Positions 25,224-34,055 of a DNA stretch of 64,000 nucleotides are shown in pieces. This DNA is from JBBQNR01 sp963774075. Its GTDB lineage: Bacteria > Actinomycetota > Thermoleophilia > Solirubrobacterales > JBBDJG01. A program made the position numbers and the translations under genes. Each line of letters begins with the position of its first letter. The stretch's first letter is position 1. The stretch lies in the NCBI GenBank assembly GCA_963774075.1, contig CAVZDP010000009.1, positions 1-64,000 of the forward strand, given 5' to 3'. The notes beneath the pieces were generated by a model. The model did not search any database and was not told where the DNA came from. It saw only the letters and a list, made by a program, of their open reading frames with translations.

Positions 25224-25428
25224 CGCTTTCCTCCTTTGTCACACTTCTCGGCTCCCCGGCGTAACCGAATCAGCCCTGCGAAATTTACGTTGCTCGCCGC
25301 GAACGACGGATCCGCCAGCATCGCGTTCATGACGCCGGATCACCCGTCTGTGTCGAGCAGATCGAACCGGCCCAGGGGTTTTGGGATCGACATCCGGCGA
25401 ACGTCCCATGAAGGACCACTAAGGACCA
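25224..25428. other. Intergenic gap
   Basis: About 205 bases between OsmC and the next minus-strand hydrolase gene. Promoter elements for osmC are expected at its left end, but no clear consensus pair is seen. It contains a tandem AAGGACCACT word repeated at about 25411-25430. Confidence 0.3.
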
Positions 25429-26037
25429 CTAGCTCGAGATGCGTGGAAGCCAGTCTCGCACCGCCGCTGCCACTGCTTCGAGGTCGGTCGTGAGGCTGTG
25501 GTTGCCGGGTACCGTGACCACACTGCGTGTCGAGCTGGACGGTGGCATGCCGAACGGGTCCCGGGCGCCCTGCACCACGAGCGTCGGCACGTGCACGGCG
25601 TCGAGCTCGGGTTGGCGGGTATTGGCCTTGGCCTTCGAGGAGCGGCCGGGCGAGTGCAGGGGGAACGCCAGGCACAACACAGCGACCGCGCCGCTCTCCG
25701 CCGCGGTGCGGCAGGCCACCCGGGCACCGGCGGACCGGCCGCCGACTATGAGCGGCAAGCCGCGCAGCTCGCCGCCGCGTAGGCGCTCGACGACCGCCGT
25801 CCAGGCCGCGTCGAGCTGGCGGGCCGGAGCGGGGGAGCGTCGTCCGGCCACCCGGTAGGGCTGCTCCACCAGCGCGACGCTGAATCCTGCCGAGCGAGCG
25901 ACGTCGGTGACCGCCACCAGGTCGCGGGCAGTCACTCCTCCGCCGGCTCCATGGCCGAGGACCAGCGCGCCTATCGGCTCATCAGCGGAGTGCAGGTGGA
26001 CTCTCGCCGGACCGTGTGGGGTGTCGATCTCGAGCAC
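25429..26037 (-). CDS. KANL3/Tex30-like alpha/beta hydrolase
   Basis: A 202-residue hydrolase of the small Tex30/KANL3-like group (often annotated dienelactone hydrolase). It has ALVLGHGAGGGVTARDL at the oxyanion loop, the nucleophile elbow GGRSAGARVA, the segment LAFPLHSPGR typical of the group, the acid in VQGARDPFGMP and the histidine in GNHSLT. It is divergent from the SRAP gene. The substrate is unknown. Confidence 0.88.
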   Translation of the reverse strand: MLEIDTPHGPARVHLHSADEPIGALVLGHGAGGGVTARDLVAVTDVARSAGFSVALVEQPYRVAGRRSPAPARQLDAAWTAVVERLRGGELRGLPLIVGGRSAGARVACRTAAESGAVAVLCLAFPLHSPGRSSKAKANTRQPELDAVHVPTLVVQGARDPFGMPPSSSTRSVVTVPGNHSLTTDLEAVAAAVRDWLPRISS

Positions 26038-26128
26038 CGCCGAGATAGTGGCAGCCGCGGCCGCGGTTCGCCGGCCGGCTTCGCCTGTTCGGCGACGCGA
26101 CCGACGCCGATCCTAGAGTGGCCCGGCC

Positions 26129-26833
26129 GTGTGCGGGCGCTTCACTAACACCCAGCGGAAGTCGGACGAGATCCAACAGAAGCTCGCAGCGAAGTTGGGC
26201 ATAGGGCAACCCGACGAGGATCGCGGCTTCGAGCGCTTCAACATCTCGCCCACCCAGGAGATCCTCGCGGTCGTAGAGGACCAGGCGGCGAGGCGCATGC
26301 AGCTCCTGCGCTGGGGCCTCGTGCCGCGCTGGGCGAAGGACCCGAAGGTCGGCTACAAGATGATCAACGCGCGCGCCGAGACGCTCGACGAGCGGCCCGC
26401 CTACCGCGGCCTGATCCGCCAGTCCAAGCATCGCTGCCTGATCCTCGCCGACGGCTACTACGAGTGGCAGAAGCCCGAGGACCCGAAGCAGCCCCGGCGG
26501 CCGCTGCACTTCTCGCTCGCCGACGCCGAGCCCTTCTGCTTCGCGGGCCTCTGGACCACTTGGAGCTCGCCCGACGGCGGACTGGTGCCGAGCTGCACCA
26601 TCGTCACCTGCGAGGCGAACGGGCTGACGCGCCCGATCCACCAGCGCATGCCGGTGATACTCGCCGACCGCGACCATTGGGAATCCTGGCTCGATCCGGC
26701 TGTCGACGCCCCTGCAGCTCGCGAGCTGCTTGTTCCGCTTGGCCCTGAGCGCATGATGGTCCAGCCCGCCAACCCGGTCGTGAACTCGGCTCGCCACGAA
26801 GGCGGCGACTGCCTCGGCGTACTCGCCGCGTAG
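26129..26833 (+). CDS. SRAP-family abasic-site protein (HMCES/YedK-like)
   Basis: A 234-residue SOS-response-associated peptidase (SRAP) protein. Cys2, exposed after removal of the initiator residue, forms the covalent thiazolidine cross-link to abasic sites in single-stranded DNA. The sequence begins MCGRF, then has WGLVPRWAKD, the NARAET motif with the catalytic Asn and Glu, CLILADGYYEW, and the His in HQRMPVIL. It starts at GTG 26129. It protects AP sites during replication. No SOS box was recognised upstream. Confidence 0.95.
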   Translation: MCGRFTNTQRKSDEIQQKLAAKLGIGQPDEDRGFERFNISPTQEILAVVEDQAARRMQLLRWGLVPRWAKDPKVGYKMINARAETLDERPAYRGLIRQSKHRCLILADGYYEWQKPEDPKQPRRPLHFSLADAEPFCFAGLWTTWSSPDGGLVPSCTIVTCEANGLTRPIHQRMPVILADRDHWESWLDPAVDAPAARELLVPLGPERMMVQPANPVVNSARHEGGDCLGVLAA

Positions 26834-26857
26834 TAGAAGTGTCCCGGCGCCGCCGGT

Positions 26858-27352
26858 TCAGGGCCGGCGAATCACCGTCGGCTCGACGTCGATTCCATAG
26901 TCGAGCCACCGTTCCTTGATCGCGCCAACGCGGTCGTAGACCGCCTGGGCTCGGAGGTTGTCGGGAGCCGTCTGCCACTCCAGGCGGCGAGCGCCATGTG
27001 CAGCGCATTGCTCGGCGCAGGCCGCGATCAGCCGATCCGCAAGTCCTGTTCCGCGTGCCGCAGGCGCCACGTAGAGGTCGTTCATGACGGCGATTCGCAT
27101 CGCGCGCGTCGTGGACCATGTCCAGAAGATCGTCGCGAAGCCGACGGCCGCGTTCGCTGAATCGCGGGCGATGATTTGGAGCCCCTCGTGCTCGGGATCC
27201 TCGAGCAGCGAACGGGAGAGGGCGAGGAGCGCATCGTCGCTTGGACGCGTTCCGTAGAAGTCGCAGTAAGCGCGCATGAGCGGAAGCAGGTCCCCCAGCT
27301 CCGCCCCTTTGACCACTTGGATCGAGTGTGTCTCGGCGGATTGCCCGCTCAT
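26858..27352 (-). CDS. GNAT-family N-acetyltransferase
   Basis: A 164-residue GNAT acetyltransferase. The acetyl-CoA pyrophosphate loop is VAPAARGTGLADRL (motif A), preceded by the strand MNDLYV, and motif B includes RRLEWQTAPDNLRAQAVYDRVGA. The ATG at 27352 overlaps the TGA of the rhodanese gene (ATGA), so the two are translationally coupled. A longer open frame to 27502 lies within the rhodanese gene and is not used. The acceptor substrate is unknown. Confidence 0.9.
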   Translation of the reverse strand: MSGQSAETHSIQVVKGAELGDLLPLMRAYCDFYGTRPSDDALLALSRSLLEDPEHEGLQIIARDSANAAVGFATIFWTWSTTRAMRIAVMNDLYVAPAARGTGLADRLIAACAEQCAAHGARRLEWQTAPDNLRAQAVYDRVGAIKERWLDYGIDVEPTVIRRP

Positions 27353-27750
27353 CCGTTCAGGCGGTCCGCCTGCGGTTGCGGCTCGACCGCGAGGCCGGCC
27401 GCTCGCCACGCCTGAAACCCGCCCACCAGATCCGTGGCGCGCTCGAGCCCGAGCTCCTTGAGCGTTGCTGCAGCAAGACTCGACTGGTAGCCCTGGTCGC
27501 ACATCAGGACGATGAGGGCTTCGGCGCGCGCGAGGTCAGGGTCACGTGATGGCGAGGACGGATCGAGCCTCCACTCGAGGACGTTTCGAGGGACGAATCT
27601 GGCGCCCGGCACGGTGCCGTCCGTCGAGCGCTGCGTTTCGGACCGGATGTCGATCAGGAGCGCGCCGTTCGAGAGAGCGCGGTCGAGCTCCTGCGGCGTC
27701 AGCCGCGTCAGGTGCCGTCGCGCCTCGCCCAGCAGCTCTTCGATCCCCAT
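27349..27750 (-). CDS. Rhodanese-like sulfurtransferase
   Basis: A 133-residue single rhodanese domain. It has LLIDIRSETQRSTDGTVPGARFVPRN in the N-terminal half, and the active-site loop LMCDQGYQSSLAAATL carries the persulfide-forming Cys in a CxxGYxS arrangement. LVGGFQAWRAAGL closes the fold. It would transfer sulfane sulfur or act as a regulatory sulfur-binding domain. It is coupled to the GNAT gene downstream. It is divergent from the osmolyte transporter operon. Confidence 0.92.
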   Translation of the reverse strand: MGIEELLGEARRHLTRLTPQELDRALSNGALLIDIRSETQRSTDGTVPGARFVPRNVLEWRLDPSSPSRDPDLARAEALIVLMCDQGYQSSLAAATLKELGLERATDLVGGFQAWRAAGLAVEPQPQADRLNG

Positions 27751-27822
27751 CACAGCGCCAGTATGACTGTCGCGCTCGGGCTCGAAAGCTCCTCCGGCTC
27801 GCCCGTCGCTAGCATCTCGCGC

Positions 27823-29016
27823 GTGGCAGGGGACGCGGTTGCCAAGGGGCCGCGATCGAGCCGGTCTGCGGCGCCGGTCGAGTTCCGGGACGTCGTCAAG
27901 CGCTATCCCGGGCAGGGAGAGCCCGCGATCAGGAACCTGTCGCTCGAGGTTCCGGCGGGCGAGATCTGCGTTCTCGTCGGACCGTCGGGATGCGGCAAGA
28001 CGACCGCGCTGCGGCTCGTGAACCGGATGATCGAGCTCACCAGCGGAGACATCCTGATCGACGGCGAGAGCATTCGGGCTCAGCCGGCGGCGGAGCTACG
28101 GCGAGGCATCGGCTACGTGATCCAGCAGGTCGGCCTCTTTCCGCATCTCACCATTGCCGACAACGTTGCGACGGTCCCGAAGCTGCTCGGCTGGGATCAA
28201 AAGCGGATCTCGGCGCGCGTGGAGGAGCTGCTCGAGCTCGTATCGCTACCCGCCGACATGCGCGATCGCTATCCGGCGCAGCTCTCCGGAGGGCAGCGGC
28301 AGCGCGTCGGCGTCGCGCGGGCGCTCGCGGCCGACCCTCCGTTGATGTTGATGGACGAGCCGTTCGGGGCGGTCGACCCGATCAACCGCGAGCGACTTCA
28401 GAACCAGTTCCTGCGCCTTCAGGACGAGATCAAGAAGACGATCCTCTTCGTGACCCACGACATCGACGAGGCGATCAAGATGGGCGATCGCGTGGCCGTC
28501 CTGCAGAGGGGGGGCGTGCTCGCGCAGTACGCGACTCCTCCGGAGCTCCTGATGAGCCCGGCGAACGACTTCGTCGAGGACTTCGTCGGCTCGGATCGGG
28601 CGCTAAAGCGCCTGTCGCTCCTGCGCGTGAGGGACATCGATCTCTGGAAGGCGCCACTCGCCCGAGTCGGAGAGCCGATCGCCAAGGCACGGGCGGCGAT
28701 CGCGGGCGCGGATCTTTCGTATCCCCTCGTCGTAGACGACGAGGGGCGCCCGCTCGGATGGCTCTCGGAACGCGACCTCGCCGGCCAGACGGTGGCCGCC
28801 AAACCCGGCACCGCGCCCGACCCGATCATCGACCTGGACGACGTGCTGCGCGACGCACTGTCGGATCTGCTGCAGTCCGGCTCGCTGTACGGGCCGGTCG
28901 TCGACGAGCGCGGCCGGGTGGCGGGCGTGCTGTCGATCGCGATCATCTCCGACTTCCTGGCCTCGGACGACGCGACCGGGCTCGCGACCGCTCCCGAGGA
29001 GCGGGTCACCAGCTGA
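27823..29016 (+). CDS. opuCA: Osmolyte (glycine betaine/choline) ABC transporter ATPase with CBS domains
   Basis: A 397-residue ATPase of the OpuCA/ProV group. It has Walker A GPSGCGKTT, a Q-loop VIQQVGLFPH, signature LSGGQRQRVG, Walker B LMLMDEPFGAVDP and switch THDIDEA. The ~130-residue C-terminus contains two CBS motifs (YPLVVDDEGRPLGWLSERDL; YGPVVDERGRVAGVLS), which in this family sense ionic strength. GTG 27823 is preferred because it leaves about 70 bases for the divergent promoters; ATG 27763 is an alternative. It is the first gene of a four-gene operon with two permeases and a lipoprotein binding protein. The role is compatible-solute uptake. Confidence 0.93.
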   Translation: MAGDAVAKGPRSSRSAAPVEFRDVVKRYPGQGEPAIRNLSLEVPAGEICVLVGPSGCGKTTALRLVNRMIELTSGDILIDGESIRAQPAAELRRGIGYVIQQVGLFPHLTIADNVATVPKLLGWDQKRISARVEELLELVSLPADMRDRYPAQLSGGQRQRVGVARALAADPPLMLMDEPFGAVDPINRERLQNQFLRLQDEIKKTILFVTHDIDEAIKMGDRVAVLQRGGVLAQYATPPELLMSPANDFVEDFVGSDRALKRLSLLRVRDIDLWKAPLARVGEPIAKARAAIAGADLSYPLVVDDEGRPLGWLSERDLAGQTVAAKPGTAPDPIIDLDDVLRDALSDLLQSGSLYGPVVDERGRVAGVLSIAIISDFLASDDATGLATAPEERVTS

Positions 29017-29029
29017 GGGCTCCCGGAGG

Positions 29030-29752
29030 ATGCGTCTCGCAGAAGCCGCTCCGCTTCTCGCCCAGGTCGAGATCCGCGACCGCAGCGACGCGAGCTGCAT
29101 CGCCCAGAACAAGCTCTGTCCCGGCTGGGTCGTCGACAACTTCGACCGCTACGTGGACCCGCTCCTCGAGCACGTCGTCCTCACGGTCACGTCTGTTGCA
29201 ATCGGATTCGCGATCGCCTTCTCACTCGCGCTGATCGCGCATCGACGGCGCTGGCTCGTGGGCCCGATCGTCGGCCTGACCGGCGTGCTCTACACGCTGC
29301 CGAGCCTCGCGCTCTTCTTCCTGCTGCTGCCGATCACGGGGCGCGGCACCACCACCGCGGTGATCGCGCTCACTGCCTACACGCTCCAGATCATCTTCCG
29401 CAACATCGTCACCGGCCTCGAAAACGTTCCCCTGGATGCCAGGGATGCCGGCCGCGGAGTCGGCCTCACGGATCGCCAACTCCTCTGGCGCGTGGAGCTT
29501 CCGCTCGCCCTGCCGGACATCATCGCCGGCCTGCGGATCGCCTCGACGACGACGGTCGGGCTGGCGACGCTCGCGGTGTTCGCCGGCGCCGGTGGACTCG
29601 GGTCGCAGATCGTCGCAGGCAGCAACATCACCTTCAAGACGGGCGTCGTCACGGCCGGGGGGTTGGCGGTGCTGCTCGCGCTGACCATCGACGTGTTCCT
29701 GCTGGCCGTGCAGCGAGCGCTCTCGCCCTGGCGGAGGGTTCGGACGGGATGA
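29030..29752 (+). CDS. opuCB: Osmolyte ABC transporter permease
   Basis: A 240-residue permease with an N-terminal periplasmic or loop segment (CIAQNKLCPGWVVDN) and five or six helices. It contains the EAA-type coupling motif DARDAGRGVGLTDRQLLWRVELPLALPDIIAGLR, which docks on the ATPase. It is the first of two permeases of the OpuC/ProU-like importer. It begins 14 bases after the ATPase stop, and its TGA overlaps the next ATG (ATGA). The N-terminal Cys pair is unusual and may form a disulfide. Confidence 0.93.
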   Translation: MRLAEAAPLLAQVEIRDRSDASCIAQNKLCPGWVVDNFDRYVDPLLEHVVLTVTSVAIGFAIAFSLALIAHRRRWLVGPIVGLTGVLYTLPSLALFFLLLPITGRGTTTAVIALTAYTLQIIFRNIVTGLENVPLDARDAGRGVGLTDRQLLWRVELPLALPDIIAGLRIASTTTVGLATLAVFAGAGGLGSQIVAGSNITFKTGVVTAGGLAVLLALTIDVFLLAVQRALSPWRRVRTG

Positions 29753-30459
29753 CCGTGCCCTGCGCCGAGGTCCTCTCCTCGTTCACGGACGCGATCGACT
29801 TCATCCTGCACACTCGCGAGGCTCAGACCGGTGCAGTCGAGGTCGGGGGTATCTCGGAGGCGCTCGAGCTGACGTGGGAGCACGTGAAGATCAGCGTCGC
29901 CGCCATTGCCGTCGCCTGTGCCTTCGCGGTTCCCGCCGGACTCGCGCTGGGCCACGCCGGGAAGGGGGAGCTCGTGGCGATCAGTGTCTCCAACATCGGC
30001 CGAGCGGTCCCGAGCCTGGCTCTGATCGCCTTCTTCGTCGCCTACATCGGGGTGGGCTTCACGAACGTGACGTTCGCGCTCGTGTTGCTTGCGATCCCGC
30101 CGATCCTCACGAACACGTACGTAGGCGTGCGGCAAGTGGACAGCGAGGTGATCGATGCGGGCCGCGGGATGGGTCTGACCGCGCTCCAGGTGATCCGGCG
30201 GATAGAGCTTCCGCTGGCGCTCACGACGATCTTCGGCGGCATCCGGACCTCGGCCGTGAACGTGGTTGCGACCGCGACGATCGCCCCCCTTGCGGGTGTC
30301 TTGACGCTCGGTGACTACATCCTGAGCGCCAACGTCTATGGCGAGGACGGCCGGCTCGCGGGCGCGATCCTCGTGGCCCTGCTGGCCTTGACCGTCGAGT
30401 TCACGTTCGCGGGCATACAACGCCTCGTCGCCCCCAGGGGCGTGAAGGTCGCCACGTAG
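29749..30459 (+). CDS. opuCD: Osmolyte ABC transporter permease
   Basis: A 236-residue second permease subunit, homologous to the one before it. It has five or six TM helices and the coupling loop EVIDAGRGMGLTALQVIRRIELPLALTTIFGGIR. The start overlaps the previous stop by four bases, indicating coupled translation and a heterodimeric permease. It carries an extra N-terminal stretch (FTDAIDFILHTREAQTGAV) ahead of the first helix, as in other OpuC-type permeases. Confidence 0.93.
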   Translation: MTVPCAEVLSSFTDAIDFILHTREAQTGAVEVGGISEALELTWEHVKISVAAIAVACAFAVPAGLALGHAGKGELVAISVSNIGRAVPSLALIAFFVAYIGVGFTNVTFALVLLAIPPILTNTYVGVRQVDSEVIDAGRGMGLTALQVIRRIELPLALTTIFGGIRTSAVNVVATATIAPLAGVLTLGDYILSANVYGEDGRLAGAILVALLALTVEFTFAGIQRLVAPRGVKVAT

Positions 30460-30588
30460 CTTGCGACTCCGAGCGCCGCCTCGCCACTACGCTTTGCGAG
30501 CGGGTAGGCTGCGGCTTTCCGAGGCCTCGACGCAGCGTTGTCGCAGCCGAGCGATCCCACCAAAACGAGAAAACGAGGAAGAGCCGAT

Positions 30589-31575
30589 ATGAGATCTGGT
30601 CCCCGAGTCCTAGCTCTGCTGGCGGCGACCGCCGTACTTGCCTGCATGTTGGTGCTGGCCGCGTGCGGCGGCGACGGCGACGAAGACACGTCGACGACCG
30701 GCGAGCAGTCGGCGAAGGTCATCGAGCGCAACCCCGACAACTCCGATGTGTCGATCACGGTCGGCTCGAAGAACTTCACCGAGCAGTTCATCCTCGGGGA
30801 GATCTATGCCCAGGCGCTTCAGGCTGCCGGCTACAAGGTGAAGAAGGACCTCGACTTGGGCTCGGAGCAGATCGCTTTCAAGGCTCTCAAGACGGGCGAC
30901 CTGGACGGATATCCCGAATACACGAGCACTGCCCTTACCTCGTTCTTCGGCGTCAAGCCGACGGACGTGCCGAGCGACGCGCAGCAGGCCGTCGAGGAGG
31001 CCAGGGACGACTTCGCGAAGGATGGGCTGATCGCCTTCGACCCGGCGCCTTTCAACAGCGCCAACGCCGTCGGCATGCTGAAGAAGAAGGCCGACGAGCT
31101 CGGGGTGAAGACGATTTCGGATCTCGAGGGCAAGTCGCAGGATCTGACGCTCTACGGCTCACCCGAGTGCCGACAGCGGCCGGACTGCCTGGTCGGTCTC
31201 GAGCAGGACTACGGCCTGAAGTTCAAGCGCTTCGTCCCGGTCGACATCGGCCTGCGCTACGAGGTACTAGACAAGGGGCAGGCCGACCTGTCGATCATAT
31301 TCACCACGGATGCTCAGCTCTCCACGCGCAACGACATCGTCACGCTGGAGGACGACAAGAAGGTGTTCCCACCCGGCAACCCGGTGTTCGTGGCGCGAAA
31401 GGAAACCGTCGATCAGGCGGGGCCTGACCTCCAAGAGACGGTGGACCTCGTGCAGCAAGGGCTCACCGAACAGGTGATGCGGGAGCTGAACGCGCGCGTC
31501 GACGTGGATCGCGAGGAGCCGAGCACGGCCGCGAGGGCCTACCTGAGGGAGTCGGGGTACATCAGCGGCAGCTGA
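30589..31575 (+). CDS. opuCC: Osmolyte-binding lipoprotein of the ABC transporter
   Basis: A 328-residue substrate-binding protein (OpuAC/OsmX type). A lipoprotein signal peptide ends in the lipobox LAAC, so the protein is anchored by the Cys. The mature part opens with ITVGSKNFTEQFILGEIYAQAL, the hallmark of glycine betaine/choline-binding proteins of this group, and contains SAALTSFFG-like and LGLRYEVLDKGQADLSI-like segments. ATG 30589 has GAGGAAGAG upstream. About 130 bases separate it from the permease, so it may be separately boosted. A perfect palindrome follows the gene. Confidence 0.93.
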   Translation: MRSGPRVLALLAATAVLACMLVLAACGGDGDEDTSTTGEQSAKVIERNPDNSDVSITVGSKNFTEQFILGEIYAQALQAAGYKVKKDLDLGSEQIAFKALKTGDLDGYPEYTSTALTSFFGVKPTDVPSDAQQAVEEARDDFAKDGLIAFDPAPFNSANAVGMLKKKADELGVKTISDLEGKSQDLTLYGSPECRQRPDCLVGLEQDYGLKFKRFVPVDIGLRYEVLDKGQADLSIIFTTDAQLSTRNDIVTLEDDKKVFPPGNPVFVARKETVDQAGPDLQETVDLVQQGLTEQVMRELNARVDVDREEPSTAARAYLRESGYISGS

Positions 31576-31582
31576 CCCGACC

Positions 31583-31602
31583 TGTCATCCGATCGGATGA
31601 CA
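31583..31602. terminator. 20-base perfect palindrome after the osmolyte operon
   Basis: TGTCATCCGATCGGATGACA is a perfect palindrome eight bases after the binding-protein stop. It is followed at once by a further half-site (CATCCGATCGG). As RNA it would form an 8-base-pair hairpin with a GATC loop. There is no T-run. It may be the operon terminator or a protein-binding operator for the downstream gene. Confidence 0.5.
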
Positions 31603-31676
31603 TCCGATCGGCTATTTCATCACCTCAGTGTGTAAATCGACCTAGACATCTCCCGCGCGGCGTGTAGGTTCGCGCG

Positions 31677-31693
31677 CAAGCAAGCAAGCAAGC
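31677..31693 (+). repeat. Four tandem CAAG units
   Basis: Four consecutive CAAG repeats lie just before the GGGAGG ribosome-binding site of the nidogen-domain gene. Such tetranucleotide tracts can vary in length by slippage and alter spacing upstream of a gene, but here they lie outside the Shine-Dalgarno/start spacing. Confidence 0.5.
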
Positions 31694-31706
31694 GGGAGGC
31701 ATTGAA

Positions 31707-33734
31707 ATGAAACGACTGATTCTGCTGTCGGCCTTGGTGCTGACCGCGATGGCATTGTGCGCGCCTGCGCCCGCCGTGGCTGTCGGCCCCAACGCCGTGT
31801 CTCATCTCGCCGGCTGCACGGACAACACGCTGCCGGCAAACGACGACGGATCGACGGACACCGTGCCGCTTCCATTCGGGCTGGACTTCTTCGGCAGCCC
31901 TTATAGCTCGATCTACGTCAACAACAACGGCAACGTGACCTTCACCGAGCCGCTCGACACGTTCACGCCGGAGCCGATCCTGGCCTCGGGCCTACCGATC
32001 ATCGCTCCCTTCTGGGGGGACGTCGACACGCGAGGTGCCGGCTCGGACGTCGTCACGTACGGCAACACCACGTTCCAGGGCCAGCCGGCATTCTGCGTCA
32101 TGTGGGACGGCATCGGCGTTGGTTACTACTCGGGTAACACCGACAAGCTCAACAACTTCCAGCTGCTGCTCGTCGATCGCTCGGACGTTGGCTCCGGCGA
32201 CTTCGACATCGTCTTCAACTACGACCAGATCCAGTGGGAGACTGGTGACGCGAGCGGTGGCTCGGGCGGACTCGGCGGAGATTCCGCCCGCTGGGGCTTC
32301 TCGGACGGCAGCACGACCTCGTTCGAGGGCCCGGGCTCGGCGGTAAACGGCGCCCTGCTCGACTCCAGCGCAACCGGCCTCATCCACGACAGCCGCAACT
32401 CGCTGCAACTCGGTCGCTACGTATTCCCGGTCCGCAACGGCCAACCACCCGGGAGCGGCCAGATCTCGGGCACCGTGCGCGACTCCGCGAGCAACACGGT
32501 CGCGGGCGCGCTCGTCCAGGCCTGCCGTGTCTCGGACAACATCTGCGCGGCCGGCAGGACCAATGCCCTCGGCGGCTACAGTCTGACCGGGCTCGCCGAC
32601 GGTGACTACACGGTAAGGGCATTCCCGCCCGCCAACTCGAATGCGATCCCCGGCCAGATCAGCCGCACGATCGTGGACGCCGACAGCGTGACGGACGCGG
32701 ACATCACGCTCGGCGGGCCTGCCCCGCCGCCGGCAGGGACCGGCATCTCACCCTCGCGCCCGGGGGGCGGAGGCGTTCCGAGCGTGTTCTGGAGCGAGAC
32801 GCTCACGCTCTCGACCACCGGCTGCAGCGGCGGGACGGCGACGTTCACCGTGACCGGCGCCGGCGGCAACCAGATCGCCAGCGGCCCGCTCTCCGGCTCG
32901 GGCGGCAACTACTCGGGCAGCGTTGGCCCGTTCCTCCCGAACAGCGGCCCTGCGACAGTTCGGATCACGATCGACTGTCCGACCGGTCCGGACGAGGTGA
33001 GGGAGTTCCCGATCTACATCGACCCGAGCGGTGACGTCAGGACGGTGCAGGGTGCTCCGATCGCGGGTGCGACGGTGACGCTTCTGCGGTCTGACAGCGG
33101 GCTTCCGGGCACGTTCGTGCAGGTCCCCGGCGGCGACGCGATCATGTCAACGTCGAACAGGCGGAACCCCGACACGACCAACGCAAGCGGGCACTTTGGC
33201 TGGGACGTGATCGCGGGCTTCTACGTCGTGAGGGCCCAAAGGGCCGGCTGCACATCGCCTGACGGCACGGCGTTGTTCGTGGAGAGCGCGGTGATGACGA
33301 TTCCGCCGCCGGTCACGAACCTCGACCTGCGCCTGAGCTGTAACCAACCGCCGGTTTGCTCGGCGGCTTCGGCCACCCCGAGCACCTTGTGGCCTGCGAA
33401 CCACAAGCTGAACCTGATCAGGGTTGGCGGCGTCACGGACCCGGACGGGAATCCCGTGTCGATTGTGGTCACGACGGTGACGCAGGACGAGCCGCTCAAC
33501 GGCACCGGCGATGGGGACACGTCGCCGGACGCAAGGCGGGGCCCCTCTTCGCGCGAGGTCTACCTGCGGGCGGAGCGGAAGGGCAACGGCAACGGGCGCG
33601 TCTACCGCGTGTCTTTCACGGCCTCGGACGGCCAGGGCGGCAGCTGCGGAGGAAGCGTGCTGATCGGCGTGCCCCACAACAACAAGGGCACCGCGGTCAA
33701 CTCAGGCCAGACCGTGAACTCCTTCGGCACGTAG
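31707..33734 (+). CDS. Large secreted protein with nidogen-like and carboxypeptidase-regulatory-like domains
   Basis: A 675-residue exported protein. The signal peptide is MKRLILLSALVLTAMALCAPAPAVA. Residues about 45-240 form a NIDO-like domain (SIYVNNNGNVTFTEP, LPIIAPFWGDVDTR, CVMWDGIGVGYY, NNFQLLLVDRSD). About 250-335 is a carboxypeptidase regulatory-like fold (ISGTVRDSASNTVAGALVQACR). About 440-540 holds another beta-sandwich repeat, and about 550-660 a Cys-containing domain opening PPVCSAASATPSTLWPANHK. There is no sortase motif, so it is probably released or wall-associated. It would act in adhesion or matrix; this is inferred from domain types. A strong terminator follows. Confidence 0.88.
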   Translation: MKRLILLSALVLTAMALCAPAPAVAVGPNAVSHLAGCTDNTLPANDDGSTDTVPLPFGLDFFGSPYSSIYVNNNGNVTFTEPLDTFTPEPILASGLPIIAPFWGDVDTRGAGSDVVTYGNTTFQGQPAFCVMWDGIGVGYYSGNTDKLNNFQLLLVDRSDVGSGDFDIVFNYDQIQWETGDASGGSGGLGGDSARWGFSDGSTTSFEGPGSAVNGALLDSSATGLIHDSRNSLQLGRYVFPVRNGQPPGSGQISGTVRDSASNTVAGALVQACRVSDNICAAGRTNALGGYSLTGLADGDYTVRAFPPANSNAIPGQISRTIVDADSVTDADITLGGPAPPPAGTGISPSRPGGGGVPSVFWSETLTLSTTGCSGGTATFTVTGAGGNQIASGPLSGSGGNYSGSVGPFLPNSGPATVRITIDCPTGPDEVREFPIYIDPSGDVRTVQGAPIAGATVTLLRSDSGLPGTFVQVPGGDAIMSTSNRRNPDTTNASGHFGWDVIAGFYVVRAQRAGCTSPDGTALFVESAVMTIPPPVTNLDLRLSCNQPPVCSAASATPSTLWPANHKLNLIRVGGVTDPDGNPVSIVVTTVTQDEPLNGTGDGDTSPDARRGPSSREVYLRAERKGNGNGRVYRVSFTASDGQGGSCGGSVLIGVPHNNKGTAVNSGQTVNSFGT

Positions 33735-33761
33735 GAGTCACGGGTCGGCCGGCCGCAGTCA

Positions 33762-33788
33762 GAGGGGGCCCGCTCGGCGGGCCCCCTC
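33762..33788 (+). terminator. GC-rich hairpin terminator
   Basis: A 12-base-pair perfect stem (GAGGGGGCCCGC / GCGGGCCCCCTC) with a TCG loop lies 27 bases after the nidogen-domain gene. Confidence 0.85.
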
Positions 33789-33931
33789 GCCACGTACTAC
33801 CGCTCGGTCCGGGCAAAGGTCAGGGACGATCGGCCTCGAAGTCGAGCCGGCCCTCGAACTGAGAAGGCGAGGGCCATGGGCGGTCAGTTTCACCTGGCCG
33901 GCAACCCAGGGACGGTTCCCCGAAATTCCGA

Positions 33932-33961
33932 TTGACTGAATCCATTCTTCACTCCTATAGT
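33932..33961 (+). promoter_or_regulatory. Sigma-70-like promoter of the secreted beta-solenoid gene
   Basis: TTGACT at 33932-33937 and TATAGT at 33956-33961 are separated by 18 bases. The expected transcript start lies near 33968, giving an untranslated leader of about 88 bases before the ATG at 34056. It lies in a 320-base gap between the terminator of the nidogen-domain gene and the next gene; nothing else is seen in that gap. Confidence 0.6.
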
Positions 33962-34055
33962 GGCTCAGCTGGGTTTTCGCCCCGTCATGGTTCTGTGGTC
34001 AGGCGGCAGGTAAGGCCCGCGGCACGGACGCTGGTAACCGACCAAAGGAAGGGTC

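Noticed and set aside
27754..27822. Riboswitch or ydaO-type leader before the osmolyte operon
   Set aside because: The gap is only about 70 bases and shows no recognisable aptamer core.
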